A DNA stretch of 64,000 nucleotides, from the NCBI RefSeq assembly GCF_900109605.1, contig NZ_FOAM01000003.1, forward strand, positions 310,001-374,000. The letters run 5' to 3'. The position numbers were made by a program, and so were the translations under genes. The notes beneath the pieces are model-generated. The model had not been told where the DNA came from and made no database searches. It saw only the letters and a program-made list of their open reading frames with translations. Below, piece by piece: positions 27,794 through 37,074 of the stretch (the first letter of the stretch is position 1; each line of letters begins with the position of its first letter). Source of the DNA: Xaviernesmea oryzae. Lineage in GTDB: Bacteria > Pseudomonadota > Alphaproteobacteria > Rhizobiales > Rhizobiaceae.

Positions 27794-28810
27794 TTGGGCG
27801 TCGTCATACCGCTGGAAGATGGGAAGAGCAAACCGGCGTCGGTCAAGCCGCTGGTCGATCTGACCAAGGCCGATATGGAGCGGGTCAACCAGCTGATCCT
27901 GTCCAAGGCCGGCTCCGACGTGGAAATGATCCCGGAGGTGGCCAATCATCTGATTTCCTCCGGGGGCAAGCGGCTGCGGCCGATGCTCACGCTCTCCTCC
28001 GCCGCGATGTTCGGCTATGAGGGGGATTCGCACATCAAGCTCGCCACATCGGTCGAGTTCATGCATACGGCAACGCTGCTGCATGACGACGTGGTGGACG
28101 AAAGCGACATGCGGCGCGGCAAGTCGACGGCGCGGATGATCTGGGGCAACCAGGCAAGCGTGCTGGTCGGCGATTTCCTGCTCGGCCAAGCCTTCCGCAT
28201 GATGGTCGATGTCGGCTCGCTCGAAGCGCTCGACGTCCTCTCCACCGCCGCTTCGGTGATCGCCGAGGGCGAGGTGCTGCAGCTTTCCGTCGCCAAGAAT
28301 ATGGAAACGACGGAGGACGATTATCTGGCCGTGATCCGCGCGAAGACGGCGGCGCTGTTTGCCGCTGCCGCCGAAGTCGGCCCGATCGTCGCCAAGACCG
28401 ACCGCGCCCAGCGCAATGCCCTGAAGTCCTATGGCATGAATCTCGGCCTCGCCTTCCAGCTGATCGACGACGTACTCGATTATGGCGGTTCCTCTGCCGA
28501 TCTCGGCAAGAATGTCGGGGACGATTTCCGCGAGGGCAAGATCACCCTACCGGTCATCCTGTCCTATCGCCGCGGCACGGCGGAAGAGCGCGATTTCTGG
28601 CGCCGCGCCATCGAGGGCGGCGAGGCCGACGATGCCAATCTGGAAAAGGCGCTGGGGATTATCGGCCGCTATGGCGCGCTGAAGGAAACCACGGCCCGCG
28701 CCGAGCATTACGGCAGCATTGCCCGCGACGCTCTCGCCCCGCTGCCCGCCTCGGCTCATAAGGACGCCCTGCTCGACGTTATCGATTTCTGCATCCAGCG
28801 GGTGAATTGA
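27794..28810 (+). CDS. ispB: Octaprenyl diphosphate synthase (trans-polyprenyl synthase)
   Basis: This enzyme extends farnesyl diphosphate to the long prenyl chain used in ubiquinone. The 338-residue protein has both aspartate-rich motifs: HDDVVDESD near residue 96 and IDDVLDYGG near residue 223, plus GGKRLRPML. Prenyl chain length is inferred from the family. The start is TTG at 27794, preceded by ACAGGAG at 9 bases; this gives the N-terminus (M)GVVIPLEDGK, matching rhizobial relatives, while an earlier in-frame codon would place the ribosome binding site inside the gene. Its product probably feeds UbiA (8712). Confidence 0.9.
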   Translation: MGVVIPLEDGKSKPASVKPLVDLTKADMERVNQLILSKAGSDVEMIPEVANHLISSGGKRLRPMLTLSSAAMFGYEGDSHIKLATSVEFMHTATLLHDDVVDESDMRRGKSTARMIWGNQASVLVGDFLLGQAFRMMVDVGSLEALDVLSTAASVIAEGEVLQLSVAKNMETTEDDYLAVIRAKTAALFAAAAEVGPIVAKTDRAQRNALKSYGMNLGLAFQLIDDVLDYGGSSADLGKNVGDDFREGKITLPVILSYRRGTAEERDFWRRAIEGGEADDANLEKALGIIGRYGALKETTARAEHYGSIARDALAPLPASAHKDALLDVIDFCIQRVN

Positions 28811-29185
28811 GGCAGAAGACACAGTCCGCTGGAAACAATGATGGTGGAGCTGACTGAGCTGCCGCGCGCCGGGTCATAGCGATAAGCCCGTCGTCTGACG
28901 AGGAACGGACGTTATTCGCTTTCTCGCCATCATCTTTGGAACGCCTGCGCAAAAAAGCCATTCTGTTGCCGTTCACTTCACCGCGAAGCATGTGGCAGGG
29001 CCGTATCGACGTATGAACCGGATGGACGACCGGGATATGGCGGCTCTGCCTGCCATTCTGCCCGCGAGAAAGATCGCGCGGCATCTTCCCGGCTTGCGCG
29101 TTCCTGCGCTAAGAATCGGGTGAATCACGGGGACTTGAGCCGGCGCCCTCGAAGCACGAGCGCGCGCCGCAATGAAAGGCTTGAT
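28811..29185. other. Intergenic region, no gene seen
   Basis: This separates the prenyl synthase gene from the TPR protein gene. Long minus-strand frames pass through but lack start signals. No terminator with a T-run and no clear promoter was found. Confidence 0.3.
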
Positions 29186-31024
29186 ATGCGCCAGAACCAT
29201 CTTCTTCGCCTCATGGCCGGTGCCGCCATCCTGGCGCTCGCCACCGTCACAGGTGCGCCCGCATCCTATGCGGACCAGAAGGCCGAGGTGAAGCGCAACG
29301 AAGCCTTCGACGTCAATTCCGTCAACAGCTTTTCGGGTGCTTTCCTCGCTGCCCGCACGGCCGATGTCGACCAGGATCTCGACAATGCCACCAAGCTCTA
29401 TCGCACCGCGCTGGAGTTCGAGCCGGACAACCGCGAGGTCAAGCAGCGGCTGATGATCACGCTTTTGATGAACGGCAATCTGACGGATGGCGTGGCGCTG
29501 GCCGAGCAGCTGAAGTCGGATGGCGCGGTGGAGCGCATCACCACCATTGCGCGCGGCGTCGAAGCGATCCGCAAGAAGGAATATCGCAACGCCCAGAAGA
29601 TCCTGCAATATAAGGGTCCGAACGATCTCGACCGCCTGATGAACGGCCTGCTTGTCGCCTGGGCCAAGGCCGGACAGGGCCGCCCGAAGGAAGCCATCGC
29701 CGCGATCAATGCGATGGACGGGCCGGACTGGTTCGCCATCTTCAAGAACTATCACGCCGGCGCCATCGCGCTGGCCGCCGGCGACAAGGCGACCGCGCGC
29801 ACGCGGCTGAACGAGGCGGTGACCGACCGCACCGGCGGCGGGGCAGCGCCCGACACCTTCCTGCGCGCCGTCATGGCGCTGGCCCGGTTGGAAGCGCAGG
29901 ATGGCAACAAGCAGAAGGCGCTCGACGCCGTGGCCGTCGGCGAGAATTTCCTCAACAATTACGCGCCGCTCTCCGCGCTGCGGACCAGCATCGAAGAGGG
30001 CAAGCCGCAGGAACAGCAGGTGCGCGACGCCACGCAGGGCGCGGCTTCGGTCCTCTTCTCCATCGGCGCGGCGCTCAACCGAGAAGGTGCGGAGGATGTC
30101 GTCTCGCTCTATCTGCAGACGGCGCGCGCGCTCGATCCCGATAGCGCCGATATTCTGGTGATGCTCGGCAGCATTGCCGAAAACCTGAAGCAGCCTGACC
30201 GCGCCATCTCCTTCTACAAGATGGTGCCGGACAATTCGCCTATGCGCCGCCTGTCGGAAATGCAGCTCGGCCTGAGCCTCGCCTCCATCGGCCAGGTGGA
30301 CGAGGCGAAGAAGCATCTGCGTGCCCTGATCGATCTCGATCCCAAGGATATGCGCAGCTACATGGCCTATGGCAGCGTGCTGTCCGAGGCCAAGGACTAC
30401 AAGGAGATGGGCGAGGTCTATGACCGGGCGGTAGAAGCGCTGGGCGCAACCCCACACAAGAGCGACTGGAGCATCTTCTTCCAGCGCGGCATTGCTTACG
30501 AACGCCAGAAGATCTGGGACAAGGCCGAGCCGAGCTTCAAGAAGGCGCTGGAGCTCAATCCCGACCAGCCGCAGGTGTTGAACTATCTCGGCTATTCCTG
30601 GGTCGACATGAACATCAATCTCGACCAGGGCCTGGACATGATCCGCAAAGCCGTCGAACTGAAGCCGGATGACGGCTATATCGTCGACAGCCTGGGCTGG
30701 GCCTATTATCGCTTGAACCGCTTCGATGAAGCGGTGACCGAGCTGGAGCGAGCTGCCGAACTGATGGCCGGCGACCCGACGATCAACGACCATCTGGGCG
30801 ATGTCTACTGGCGTGTCGGCCGGCGGCTGGAAGCCGTGTTCCAGTGGAATCAGGCGCTCGCGCTGAAGCCGGAAGAGGCCGAGATCCCGAAGATCAAGGA
30901 CAAGATCGCCAACGGCCTGCCGCCGCTGCCGGAAAAGGTACCAGCTGCGGCCAATGCCAATCCGGCGACACCGCCCGCGCCTGTGCCGGACCTGCCGCCG
31001 GCCACGCCCGAGAAGAAGTCCTGA
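29186..31024 (+). CDS. Exported tetratricopeptide repeat protein
   Basis: This encodes 612 residues with a signal peptide (basic MRQNHLLR, hydrophobic AGAAILALATVTG, likely cleavage before DQKAE near residue 30). The rest is helical with many TPR units: clear ones include AEPSFKKALELNPDQPQVLNYLG and EAVTELERAAELMAGDPTINDHLG near the C-terminus. The end is proline- and alanine-rich. TPR arrays mediate protein contacts; a periplasmic or outer-membrane-assembly scaffold is likely but not shown. Position between ispB and ispE is conserved in rhizobia as I recall. The ATG is preceded by GAAAGGC. It ends 19 bases before ispE, so the two are likely co-transcribed. Confidence 0.8.
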   Translation: MRQNHLLRLMAGAAILALATVTGAPASYADQKAEVKRNEAFDVNSVNSFSGAFLAARTADVDQDLDNATKLYRTALEFEPDNREVKQRLMITLLMNGNLTDGVALAEQLKSDGAVERITTIARGVEAIRKKEYRNAQKILQYKGPNDLDRLMNGLLVAWAKAGQGRPKEAIAAINAMDGPDWFAIFKNYHAGAIALAAGDKATARTRLNEAVTDRTGGGAAPDTFLRAVMALARLEAQDGNKQKALDAVAVGENFLNNYAPLSALRTSIEEGKPQEQQVRDATQGAASVLFSIGAALNREGAEDVVSLYLQTARALDPDSADILVMLGSIAENLKQPDRAISFYKMVPDNSPMRRLSEMQLGLSLASIGQVDEAKKHLRALIDLDPKDMRSYMAYGSVLSEAKDYKEMGEVYDRAVEALGATPHKSDWSIFFQRGIAYERQKIWDKAEPSFKKALELNPDQPQVLNYLGYSWVDMNINLDQGLDMIRKAVELKPDDGYIVDSLGWAYYRLNRFDEAVTELERAAELMAGDPTINDHLGDVYWRVGRRLEAVFQWNQALALKPEEAEIPKIKDKIANGLPPLPEKVPAAANANPATPPAPVPDLPPATPEKKS

Positions 31025-31043
31025 TCGTCCCGGCACGAGCGCA

Positions 31044-32015
31044 ATGAGCCTGGCGATGGGCAATAGCCCTCAGGGAAACGAGCTGGAACGTGAGGCGGCG
31101 GGCTTTGCCGCCGATCTCTGGATGGACGCGCCGGCCAAGGTCAATCTGGCCCTGCATGTCGTCGGCCAGCGCGCCGACGGCCATCATCTGCTCGAAAGCC
31201 TGGTCACCTTTGCCGACAAGGGAGACCGGATCGGCCTCGCCCATGCCGAAGCCGATGGCTTTTCCGTTTCTGGCCGCTTCGGCGCATCCGTGCCGGCGGA
31301 CGAAGCCGGCCAGGCGGACAATCTGGTGGTAAGGGCGCGCGACAGGCTGCGCGCGGCGCTGATCGAGGCCGGCCAGGAGGCCCCGCCCGTCGCCCTGCAC
31401 CTGGAAAAATCCCTGCCAGTCGCCTCCGGCATTGGCGGCGGCTCAGCCGATGCAGCCGCGACGTTGAAAGGGCTTCTGCGCCTGTGGCAAGCCACTCTGC
31501 CTGCTGACGTGCTCGGCCGTCTCGCCCTCTCCCTTGGCGCGGATGTGCCGATGTGCCTGATCAGCCGGCCGCTGATCGCGCGCGGCATAGGGGAGGCGAT
31601 CACGCTGCTTGAAGACGTTCCCGTTCTGCCGATGCTGCTGGTCAATCCGCTGAAGCCGGTTTCCACGCCGGAGATCTTTCGCCGCCTGACTGAGAAGGCC
31701 AATCCACCGCTCGTGCTTCCCGCAGGCCTTCAGGGGCTTGAGGCCTGGTTTGCCGCGCTGCAGCCTCTGCGCAATGATCTGGAGCCGCCTGCGCGCGCGC
31801 TGGAGCGCTCCATTGCTGCCGTCGATGTCGCGCTTCGCGCAAATGGGCCGAGGCTTGCGCGCATGTCGGGCTCTGGCGCCACCTGTTTCGCGCTGTTTGG
31901 CGATCTTGGCGCGCGCGACCGCGCAGCCGAGCGGGTCGTCAATGCGCATCCGGACTGGTTCGTCCTGTCCTGCCTGACCGCCTCCAGCCGGGAGAACGCC
32001 GATGCCGCAGCCTGA
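31044..32015 (+). CDS. ispE: 4-diphosphocytidyl-2-C-methyl-D-erythritol kinase
   Basis: IspE phosphorylates CDP-methylerythritol in the non-mevalonate isoprenoid pathway. It is a GHMP kinase: the catalytic Lys lies in DAPAKVNLALHV, the phosphate-binding loop is PVASGIGGGSADAAATL, and the C-terminal motif is MSGSGATCFALFG. At 323 residues it is slightly long because of an N-terminal extension of about 20 residues; a second ATG at 31056 would shorten it only a little. It follows the TPR protein closely and overlaps moaB by 14 bases. Confidence 0.9.
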   Translation: MSLAMGNSPQGNELEREAAGFAADLWMDAPAKVNLALHVVGQRADGHHLLESLVTFADKGDRIGLAHAEADGFSVSGRFGASVPADEAGQADNLVVRARDRLRAALIEAGQEAPPVALHLEKSLPVASGIGGGSADAAATLKGLLRLWQATLPADVLGRLALSLGADVPMCLISRPLIARGIGEAITLLEDVPVLPMLLVNPLKPVSTPEIFRRLTEKANPPLVLPAGLQGLEAWFAALQPLRNDLEPPARALERSIAAVDVALRANGPRLARMSGSGATCFALFGDLGARDRAAERVVNAHPDWFVLSCLTASSRENADAAA

Positions 32016-32544
32016 AACCGAACGCGCCTTCATTCCGCTGGGTATTGCGGTCCTCACCGTTTCCGACACCCGTTCGCTGGCCGACGACCGCTCGGGCGAT
32101 ACGCTGGCGGAGCGGCTGACCAAGGCGGGCCATCATCTGGCGGCCCGCGCGATCGTGCCCGACGACCGTGCGGCCATCTCAGCGCAGGTAACAGGCTGGT
32201 CGCAGGATCCGACAGTGGATGTGGTTATCACGACCGGGGGCACCGGCTTTACCGGACGCGACGTGACGCCCGAGGCGCTGGAGCCGCTGTTTGAAAAGCG
32301 GATGGACGGCTTTTCCGTCCTCTTGCATCACTTGTCCTATGAAAAGATCGGCACCTCGACCGTCCAGTCTCGCGCCACTGCCGGGATGCTCAATGCCACC
32401 TTCGTCTTCGTGCTGCCCGGCTCGCCCGGCGCCTGCCGCGATGCCTGGGACGGCATTCTGGCCCAGCAGCTCGACTATCGCCACCGCCCCTGCAACTTCG
32501 TCGAGATCATGCCACGGCTGGACGAGCACCTGCAACGCGGCTGA
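32002..32544 (+). CDS. moaB: Molybdenum cofactor biosynthesis protein MoaB
   Basis: MoaB/MogA-family proteins bind molybdopterin and act in adenylylation before metal insertion. The 180-residue protein has the MPT-binding signature TTGGTGFTGRDVTPEA near residue 77 and the conserved LPGSPGACRDAW region near residue 140. The ATG is preceded by GGGAGAACGCCG and lies inside the end of ispE in another frame (14-base overlap), indicating coupling. No other molybdenum cofactor gene is in the window. Confidence 0.88.
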   Translation: MPQPETERAFIPLGIAVLTVSDTRSLADDRSGDTLAERLTKAGHHLAARAIVPDDRAAISAQVTGWSQDPTVDVVITTGGTGFTGRDVTPEALEPLFEKRMDGFSVLLHHLSYEKIGTSTVQSRATAGMLNATFVFVLPGSPGACRDAWDGILAQQLDYRHRPCNFVEIMPRLDEHLQRG

Positions 32545-32606
32545 AGCCTGGCTTGGCGACGCCGTGTCGTGACGCGGAGAGGCATTGGCGCTGTAGCGAT
32601 GATCGC

Positions 32607-33119
32607 TCAATCGCCCAAGGCCGAGGCGGGCAGCAATTCGCTGGCGAGGCGATGACGGGGTTTGGCCCGTGCCACGAGGGATTGCGGGGTCTGTCCCGGC
32701 GCACAGGCGCGTGCGAGCGCCATCGGCAGAAGAAGTCCGAGTTCCAGCGCAGAGCCGCGATGCATGAGGCGCTGCCACAGGCCGCGCCGGTGCAGCCGCG
32801 AGCGCGTGAATCGGGCTGGTCCTCCGCGCAGGGCCATGTGATCGGCGAGGTCCTCGATCCAGCGTCCGGTCGGCCGCGCACCTGCTTCCAGAAACAGCAC
32901 CCAGTTGCCGCGCGCCTGCGCCAGCACGCCCGGCAGATCCCACTCGGTAAAGAAACGCGCGCCGGCCGCATCCGCGACCTCCCGGGCCCGGTCGCGTGAT
33001 GCGTGATCGAGGATCAGCACGTCGCTCACCAACCCCTCGACGGCACCGGGCACCAGCCCCGCCAGCGAATGAGCGAGCCCGGCCTCAGCATTCCGCGTTT
33101 CTAGAATGATCGTGAGCAT
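32607..33119 (-). CDS. Glycosyltransferase family 2-like protein, short
   Basis: This is a 170-residue GT-A-like protein beginning MLTIILETRNAE, close to the start of many family 2 enzymes, followed by ILDHASRD and a VLFLEAGARPTGRW block where active enzymes normally have a DxD-type motif (LDADxxP). The acidic pair is thus EAG rather than DAD, which questions catalysis. It is shorter than typical enzymes but conserved-looking to the end. It is convergent with moaB (62-base gap). A role in polysaccharide synthesis is a family guess. Confidence 0.55.
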   Translation of the reverse strand: MLTIILETRNAEAGLAHSLAGLVPGAVEGLVSDVLILDHASRDRAREVADAAGARFFTEWDLPGVLAQARGNWVLFLEAGARPTGRWIEDLADHMALRGGPARFTRSRLHRRGLWQRLMHRGSALELGLLLPMALARACAPGQTPQSLVARAKPRHRLASELLPASALGD

Positions 33120-33391
33120 AAGCTGTCATATCGCATCGCAAAACATCAAACCATTAAAACCATGCACTGCGATACGATGAAACCTTCCTTCTGAGTGCAA
33201 CCTGTCAGGTCAAATTTGTTCTTGCAATGTTCTGCGTGCGACGTTACATTTTTCACGACGCCGTATTCTGGATGGTTTGGTTTTACGTCGCCAGGGCGGG
33301 AAAACGGCGCAACAGCGACATCGAGGTTCAAGGATCACGCACGCCCGGGCAACGGGCATGTGGCGATCGTCTTTGCCCTCCGGAGCCTTTC

Positions 33392-34549
33392 ATGAACGAC
33401 CTGTCCGACATCCGGCGGGGCGCATTTGCGCCCGGCAACAGCGCAGACATGGCCGAAGCGCTGGTTCTGGAAACCGGCCTGCGGGTGGACGAGACACGCC
33501 GGCGCGGACGCGGAACCGCGATGAACGTTTCCGGCCGCTACGAAACGCTCGCGCGCGAAGCCGAAGATGACGGCTGGAACACGCTTGAGGATCTTGAACC
33601 ATTCAAGACAGAGGTGCAGGTCGAAAAACCGCGCTCTATCATCAGCCGCAACGACTCGCCCGACATTCCCTTCGACCGCTCGGTCAATCCCTATCGCGGC
33701 TGCGAGCATGGCTGCGTCTACTGCTTCGCCCGGCCGACCCATGCCTTCATGGGCCTTTCACCCGGGCTCGATTTCGAGGCGAAGCTGTTTGCCAAGCCGG
33801 ATGCGGCCAAGTTGCTGGAGCGAGAGCTCGCCAAGCCCGGCTATAAGGTGAAGCCGATTGCCATTGGCACCAACACCGACCCCTATCAGCCGATCGACAA
33901 GGACTGGCGGTTGATGCGCCAGGTGATCGAGGTTTTGAAGGCCGCCGATCACCCGGTGATGATCGTGACGAAATCGGCATTGGTCACCCGCGACATCGAT
34001 CTGCTCGCGCCCATGGCGGAGAAAGGGCTGGTCAAGGTCGGTCTTTCGGTGACGACACTCGACCGCAAGCTGGCGCGCCTGATGGAGCCGCGCGCCTCCA
34101 CACCCTCCAAGCGGCTGGAAGCCGTGCGCGCCCTTGCGGAAGCGGGCATTCCAACATCTGTTCTGGTCGCACCGATCATCCCGGCGCTCAACGATCACGA
34201 GATCGAGCGGATCCTCGAATCGGCGAAGACGGCAGGCGCCAGCGAGGCGAGCTATGTGTTGCTTCGCCTGCCACTGGAGGTCAGTCCGCTGTTTCGCGAC
34301 TGGCTGCTGCGCAACTATCCCGACCGCTACCGCCATGTCATGTCGCTTGTGCGGTCGATGCGCGGCGGCAAGGATTATGATGCGGAGTTCGGCAAGCGGA
34401 TGAAGGGCGCCGGCCCCTATGCCTGGCAGATCGGCCGGCGCTTCGACATGGCAGCCAGGCGGCTGGAGCTCAACACCACCCGCCGCGCGCTGAATTGCGA
34501 TCTCTTCGTGCCGCCGCTCGGCATGGGGGTGCAGTTGTCCCTGCTGTAA
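33392..34549 (+). CDS. PA0069-family radical SAM protein
   Basis: This radical SAM enzyme has 385 residues and the cluster motif C-x3-C-x2-C in RGCEHGCVYCFARP near residue 104, matching the SPL/PA0069 group. FDRSVNPYRGC precedes it, and PIAIGTNTDPYQP is the next conserved block. The substrate of PA0069-type enzymes is unknown to me; DNA or RNA repair has been suggested from similarity to spore photoproduct lyase. The ATG at 33392 follows CCGGAGCC; an upstream frame extension exists but is poorly conserved in character. It is divergent from the glycosyltransferase and precedes rnhB. Confidence 0.82.
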   Translation: MNDLSDIRRGAFAPGNSADMAEALVLETGLRVDETRRRGRGTAMNVSGRYETLAREAEDDGWNTLEDLEPFKTEVQVEKPRSIISRNDSPDIPFDRSVNPYRGCEHGCVYCFARPTHAFMGLSPGLDFEAKLFAKPDAAKLLERELAKPGYKVKPIAIGTNTDPYQPIDKDWRLMRQVIEVLKAADHPVMIVTKSALVTRDIDLLAPMAEKGLVKVGLSVTTLDRKLARLMEPRASTPSKRLEAVRALAEAGIPTSVLVAPIIPALNDHEIERILESAKTAGASEASYVLLRLPLEVSPLFRDWLLRNYPDRYRHVMSLVRSMRGGKDYDAEFGKRMKGAGPYAWQIGRRFDMAARRLELNTTRRALNCDLFVPPLGMGVQLSLL

Positions 34550-34695
34550 GCATCTCTTGGACCTTACGGCAACCTCGCGGCTGCGGCAGCGCATGCCTAT
34601 GTCCAGGTCGCATGCGTGGGCCGGAAATCGCCGCTACCGTTGCGCGTTTGCCCGCCCTCTTGCAGGCAATCGGACCTTCATGAGACTGATAGCGC

Positions 34696-35388
34696 ATGAA
34701 ACGCGCTCGAAAACTTGATTCCCCTGATCTCTTCGACAGCCGCATCGAACCCGACTATGCGCTGGAGCGCGCCGCGATCGAAAGCGGCCTGTTTCCCGTT
34801 GCCGGCACGGATGAGGCTGGGCGTGGACCCCTGGCAGGACCAGTGGTCGCCGCTGCCGTCATTCTGGAAGAAGGACATGGGCTGGAAGGGCTGAACGACA
34901 GCAAGCTTTTGACGCCGGTCCGGCGCGAAGCCTTGTTCGATCAGATCCTGTCGCGCGCGGTCGTCTCGATCGCCTCCTCCGGCGCTGGCCGCATCGATCT
35001 GACCGACATTCGAAAGGCAAGCCTGGATGCGATGCGGCGGGCGGTGCTCGGCCTGCCGCTGCGCCCGGCCCTCGTGCTGGCCGATGGGCGCGATGTGCCG
35101 CCCGGTCTACCCTGCCAGGGACAGGCGGTGATCAAAGGCGATCAACGTTCTTTATCCATTGCCGCGGCATCGATCGTTGCCAAGGTGGCGCGCGACCGGA
35201 TGATGGCGCGTGCCGACCATGTCTATCCGGGCTATGGTTTCGCAGCCCATGCGGGCTATGCGACCGTGATCCATCGCGACGCGATCCGTCTTCATGGCCC
35301 TTGCCGCCTGCACCGCATGAGCTTCCGCCCCTTACGGGCCGATCCGGGTGAGCCAGGCATACCGGACGACGACATGATCGCTCTTTAG
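34696..35388 (+). CDS. rnhB: Ribonuclease HII
   Basis: RNase HII removes ribonucleotides misincorporated into DNA. The type 2 signature is [18 protein letters not shown] with D39 and E40 as metal ligands; a third Asp lies in LADGRD near residue 130, and [17 protein letters not shown] supplies the conserved basic region. With 230 residues the protein is full length, with an N-terminal extension of about 30 residues typical of this order. It follows the radical SAM gene on the same strand after 146 bases. Confidence 0.92.
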   Translation: MKRARKLDSPDLFDSRIEPDYALERAAIESGLFPVAGTDEAGRGPLAGPVVAAAVILEEGHGLEGLNDSKLLTPVRREALFDQILSRAVVSIASSGAGRIDLTDIRKASLDAMRRAVLGLPLRPALVLADGRDVPPGLPCQGQAVIKGDQRSLSIAAASIVAKVARDRMMARADHVYPGYGFAAHAGYATVIHRDAIRLHGPCRLHRMSFRPLRADPGEPGIPDDDMIAL

Positions 35389-35898
35389 GGCGAATTTGAT
35401 CCTCCTCATGTTTCAACGACGTCGCGGCATGCCCAGGGCCGACACGATATCATCTTCGCCCCTTCAGCACGCCGCGTGATCCCCGTGACAAGCGGACATT
35501 TGAATTTAGCATTTGACATGTGTGTCACCGCTTCGCATAAATCTTCTGCACGGCGGCGGGATCGATGCGTCCTTGCCAGTGGTGTGGGAATGAAGGGTCA
35601 TAGCCCGTCCGCAGCATGCAACCGGACCCTTCCAGGCCGGTCGCGCTGTGCCGGGCTTTCTCTTTTGGAAAGGACCCTGGCTGCGCTTGCCCACCTATTG
35701 GGGTGCGTTGTCTCGGCGGACCACAGGCTTTGCGGCGCTCCGGAAAATGCCGGAGTCGATATTGCAATTGAGCCTGCGGCATCACATCTTTCCGATGAGG
35801 ACTGACCTCTGACGTTCTCGGTGACCGACCATCCTTGCCGGCCGCGTTGCCCGCCGGCCTTGCGAAGGCCATTGCACCATCCGATCGGAGAAGACCCG
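35389..35898 (+). other. Long leader / intergenic region upstream of transaldolase
   Basis: No gene is supported. From the predicted start point near 35548 to the tal GTG is about 350 bases. It contains an 8-bp hairpin GAAGGGTC (35592-35599) with GACCCTTC (35625-35632), and just before the gene two hairpins that cannot form together: GCCGGC (35837-35842) with GCCGGC (35853-35858), and GGCCTT (35856-35861) with AAGGCC (35865-35870). This could be a structured 5' leader or a separate small RNA. Confidence 0.45.
35513..35541 (+). promoter_or_regulatory. Sigma-70-type promoter upstream of transaldolase
   Basis: A perfect -35 TTGACA (35513-35518) is followed after exactly 17 bases by CATAAA (35536-35541) as the -10. 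Transcription would begin near 35548. Its strength fits the need for a highly expressed central-metabolism gene; it may instead drive a leader RNA. Confidence 0.55.
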
Positions 35899-36863
35899 TG
35901 ACATCCAAACTCGAACAATTGCGCAGCATGACCACCGTGGTTGCCGACACCGGCGACATCGAGGCCGTTGCGCGCCTGAAGCCGGTGGATTGCACCACCA
36001 ACCCGACCATCGTGCTGAAGGCGCTTGGAACGGACATGTTTGCCGACGCCGTCGATGAAGCGGTGCATTGGGGCAGACAGCAGGGCGGCGATTCCGATGC
36101 GGCCGTTGCCGCCGTTGCCGACCGGCTTGCGATTTCCGTCGGCGCCAAGCTGGTGGAGCTGGTGCCTGGTCGCGTTTCCACGGAAGTGGACGCCGACCTG
36201 TCTTTCGATACCGAAGCCTCGATTGCGAAGGCCCATGGGATCATCGAGGCCTATAAGGACCGCGGGATCGAGCGGGATCGCATCCTGATCAAGCTGGCCT
36301 CCACGTGGGAAGGCATCCGCGCGGCGGAAGTGCTGCAGAAGGAAGGTATCGACTGCAACCTGACGCTGCTGTTCAGCAAGGCACAGGCCGTTGCCTGCGC
36401 CGATGCCAAGGTCTTCCTGATTTCGCCCTTCGTCGGCCGTATCCTCGACTGGTACAAGAAGTCGACCGGCAAGGACTACACGGCGGAAGAAGATCCGGGC
36501 GTCGTCTCGGTTCGCGAAATCTATGACTATTACAAGACGCATGACATCGCGACGATCGTCATGGGCGCCTCCTTCCGCAATGTCGGCGAAATCGAAGCCC
36601 TTGCCGGCTGCGACCGCCTGACCATCAGCCCGAACCTGCTGGACGAGCTGGACAAGGCCGAAGGCACGCTGACCCGCAAGCTCTCGCCCGACCAGCGCGG
36701 CAAGCAGGAGACGCTGAGCGTCGATGAAAAGACCTTCCGCTGGATGATGAACGAAGATGCGATGGCGACCGAAAAGCTCGCCGAGGGTATCCGCTCCTTC
36801 GCCAAGGATCTGACGGCCCTTCGCACCATGGTGCGCGAGAAGATGCAGCGCGCCGCAGCCTGA
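35899..36863 (+). CDS. tal: Transaldolase (class I, TalB type)
   Basis: Transaldolase moves a dihydroxyacetone unit between sugar phosphates in the pentose phosphate pathway. With the GTG start, preceded by GGAGAAGACCC, the protein has 321 residues and aligns in number with E. coli TalB: D17 in VADTGD, the Schiff-base K132 in [12 protein letters not shown], and the family signature [10 protein letters not shown] at 30-39. An in-frame extension to 35835 adds 21 residues not seen in the family. It has a strong terminator and stands alone, convergent with the ATP synthase operon. Confidence 0.95.
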
Positions 36864-36889
36864 TCCACCCGATCGGCATGACCGAAAAC

Positions 36890-36922
36890 GCCGCTTCGCC
36901 TTATGGCGAGGCGGCTTTTTTT
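36890..36922 (+). terminator. Rho-independent terminator of tal
   Basis: GCCGCTTCGCC (36890-36900) pairs with GGCGAGGCGGC (36905-36915) over 11 bp with one G-U, closed by loop TTAT and followed by seven Ts. It lies 27 bases after the stop codon. Confidence 0.9.
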
Positions 36923-37017
36923 ATGCCTTACGCCGTTTGGCGTGCAGCGCTCGTCCTGCAAAGGCGTACACCGGCTCGACGGGACGGCTGATGGGAAAGC
37001 CGGTACGCTTGGACAAT

Positions 37018-37049
37018 GAAAAAGGCCGCACCCGGGGGGCACGGCCTTT
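37018..37049 (-). terminator. Rho-independent terminator of the F0 ATP synthase operon
   Basis: On the minus strand AAAGGCCGTGC pairs with GTGCGGCCTTT (outer AAAGGCC/GGCCTTT perfect), with a C-rich loop, and the 3' arm runs into TTTTT. It lies 26 bases after the atpF stop codon. Confidence 0.7.
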
Positions 37050-37074
37050 GCAAAGATTGAGATTGAGGTCCGGC

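Noticed and set aside
28973-31063. 696-codon open frame on the minus strand
   Set aside because: It is the complement of the TPR protein, which has a signal peptide and clear repeats; no start signal or family match on the minus strand.
35555-35815. 6S RNA or other known housekeeping RNA in the tal leader
   Set aside because: Some segments recall 6S RNA ends, but I could not fold a long closed duplex with a central bubble, and the genomic neighbours of ssrS are absent.
35835-35898. Earlier start for transaldolase
   Set aside because: It would add 21 residues absent from the family, while the GTG at 35899 has a ribosome binding site and gives D17 and K132 numbering identical to TalB.
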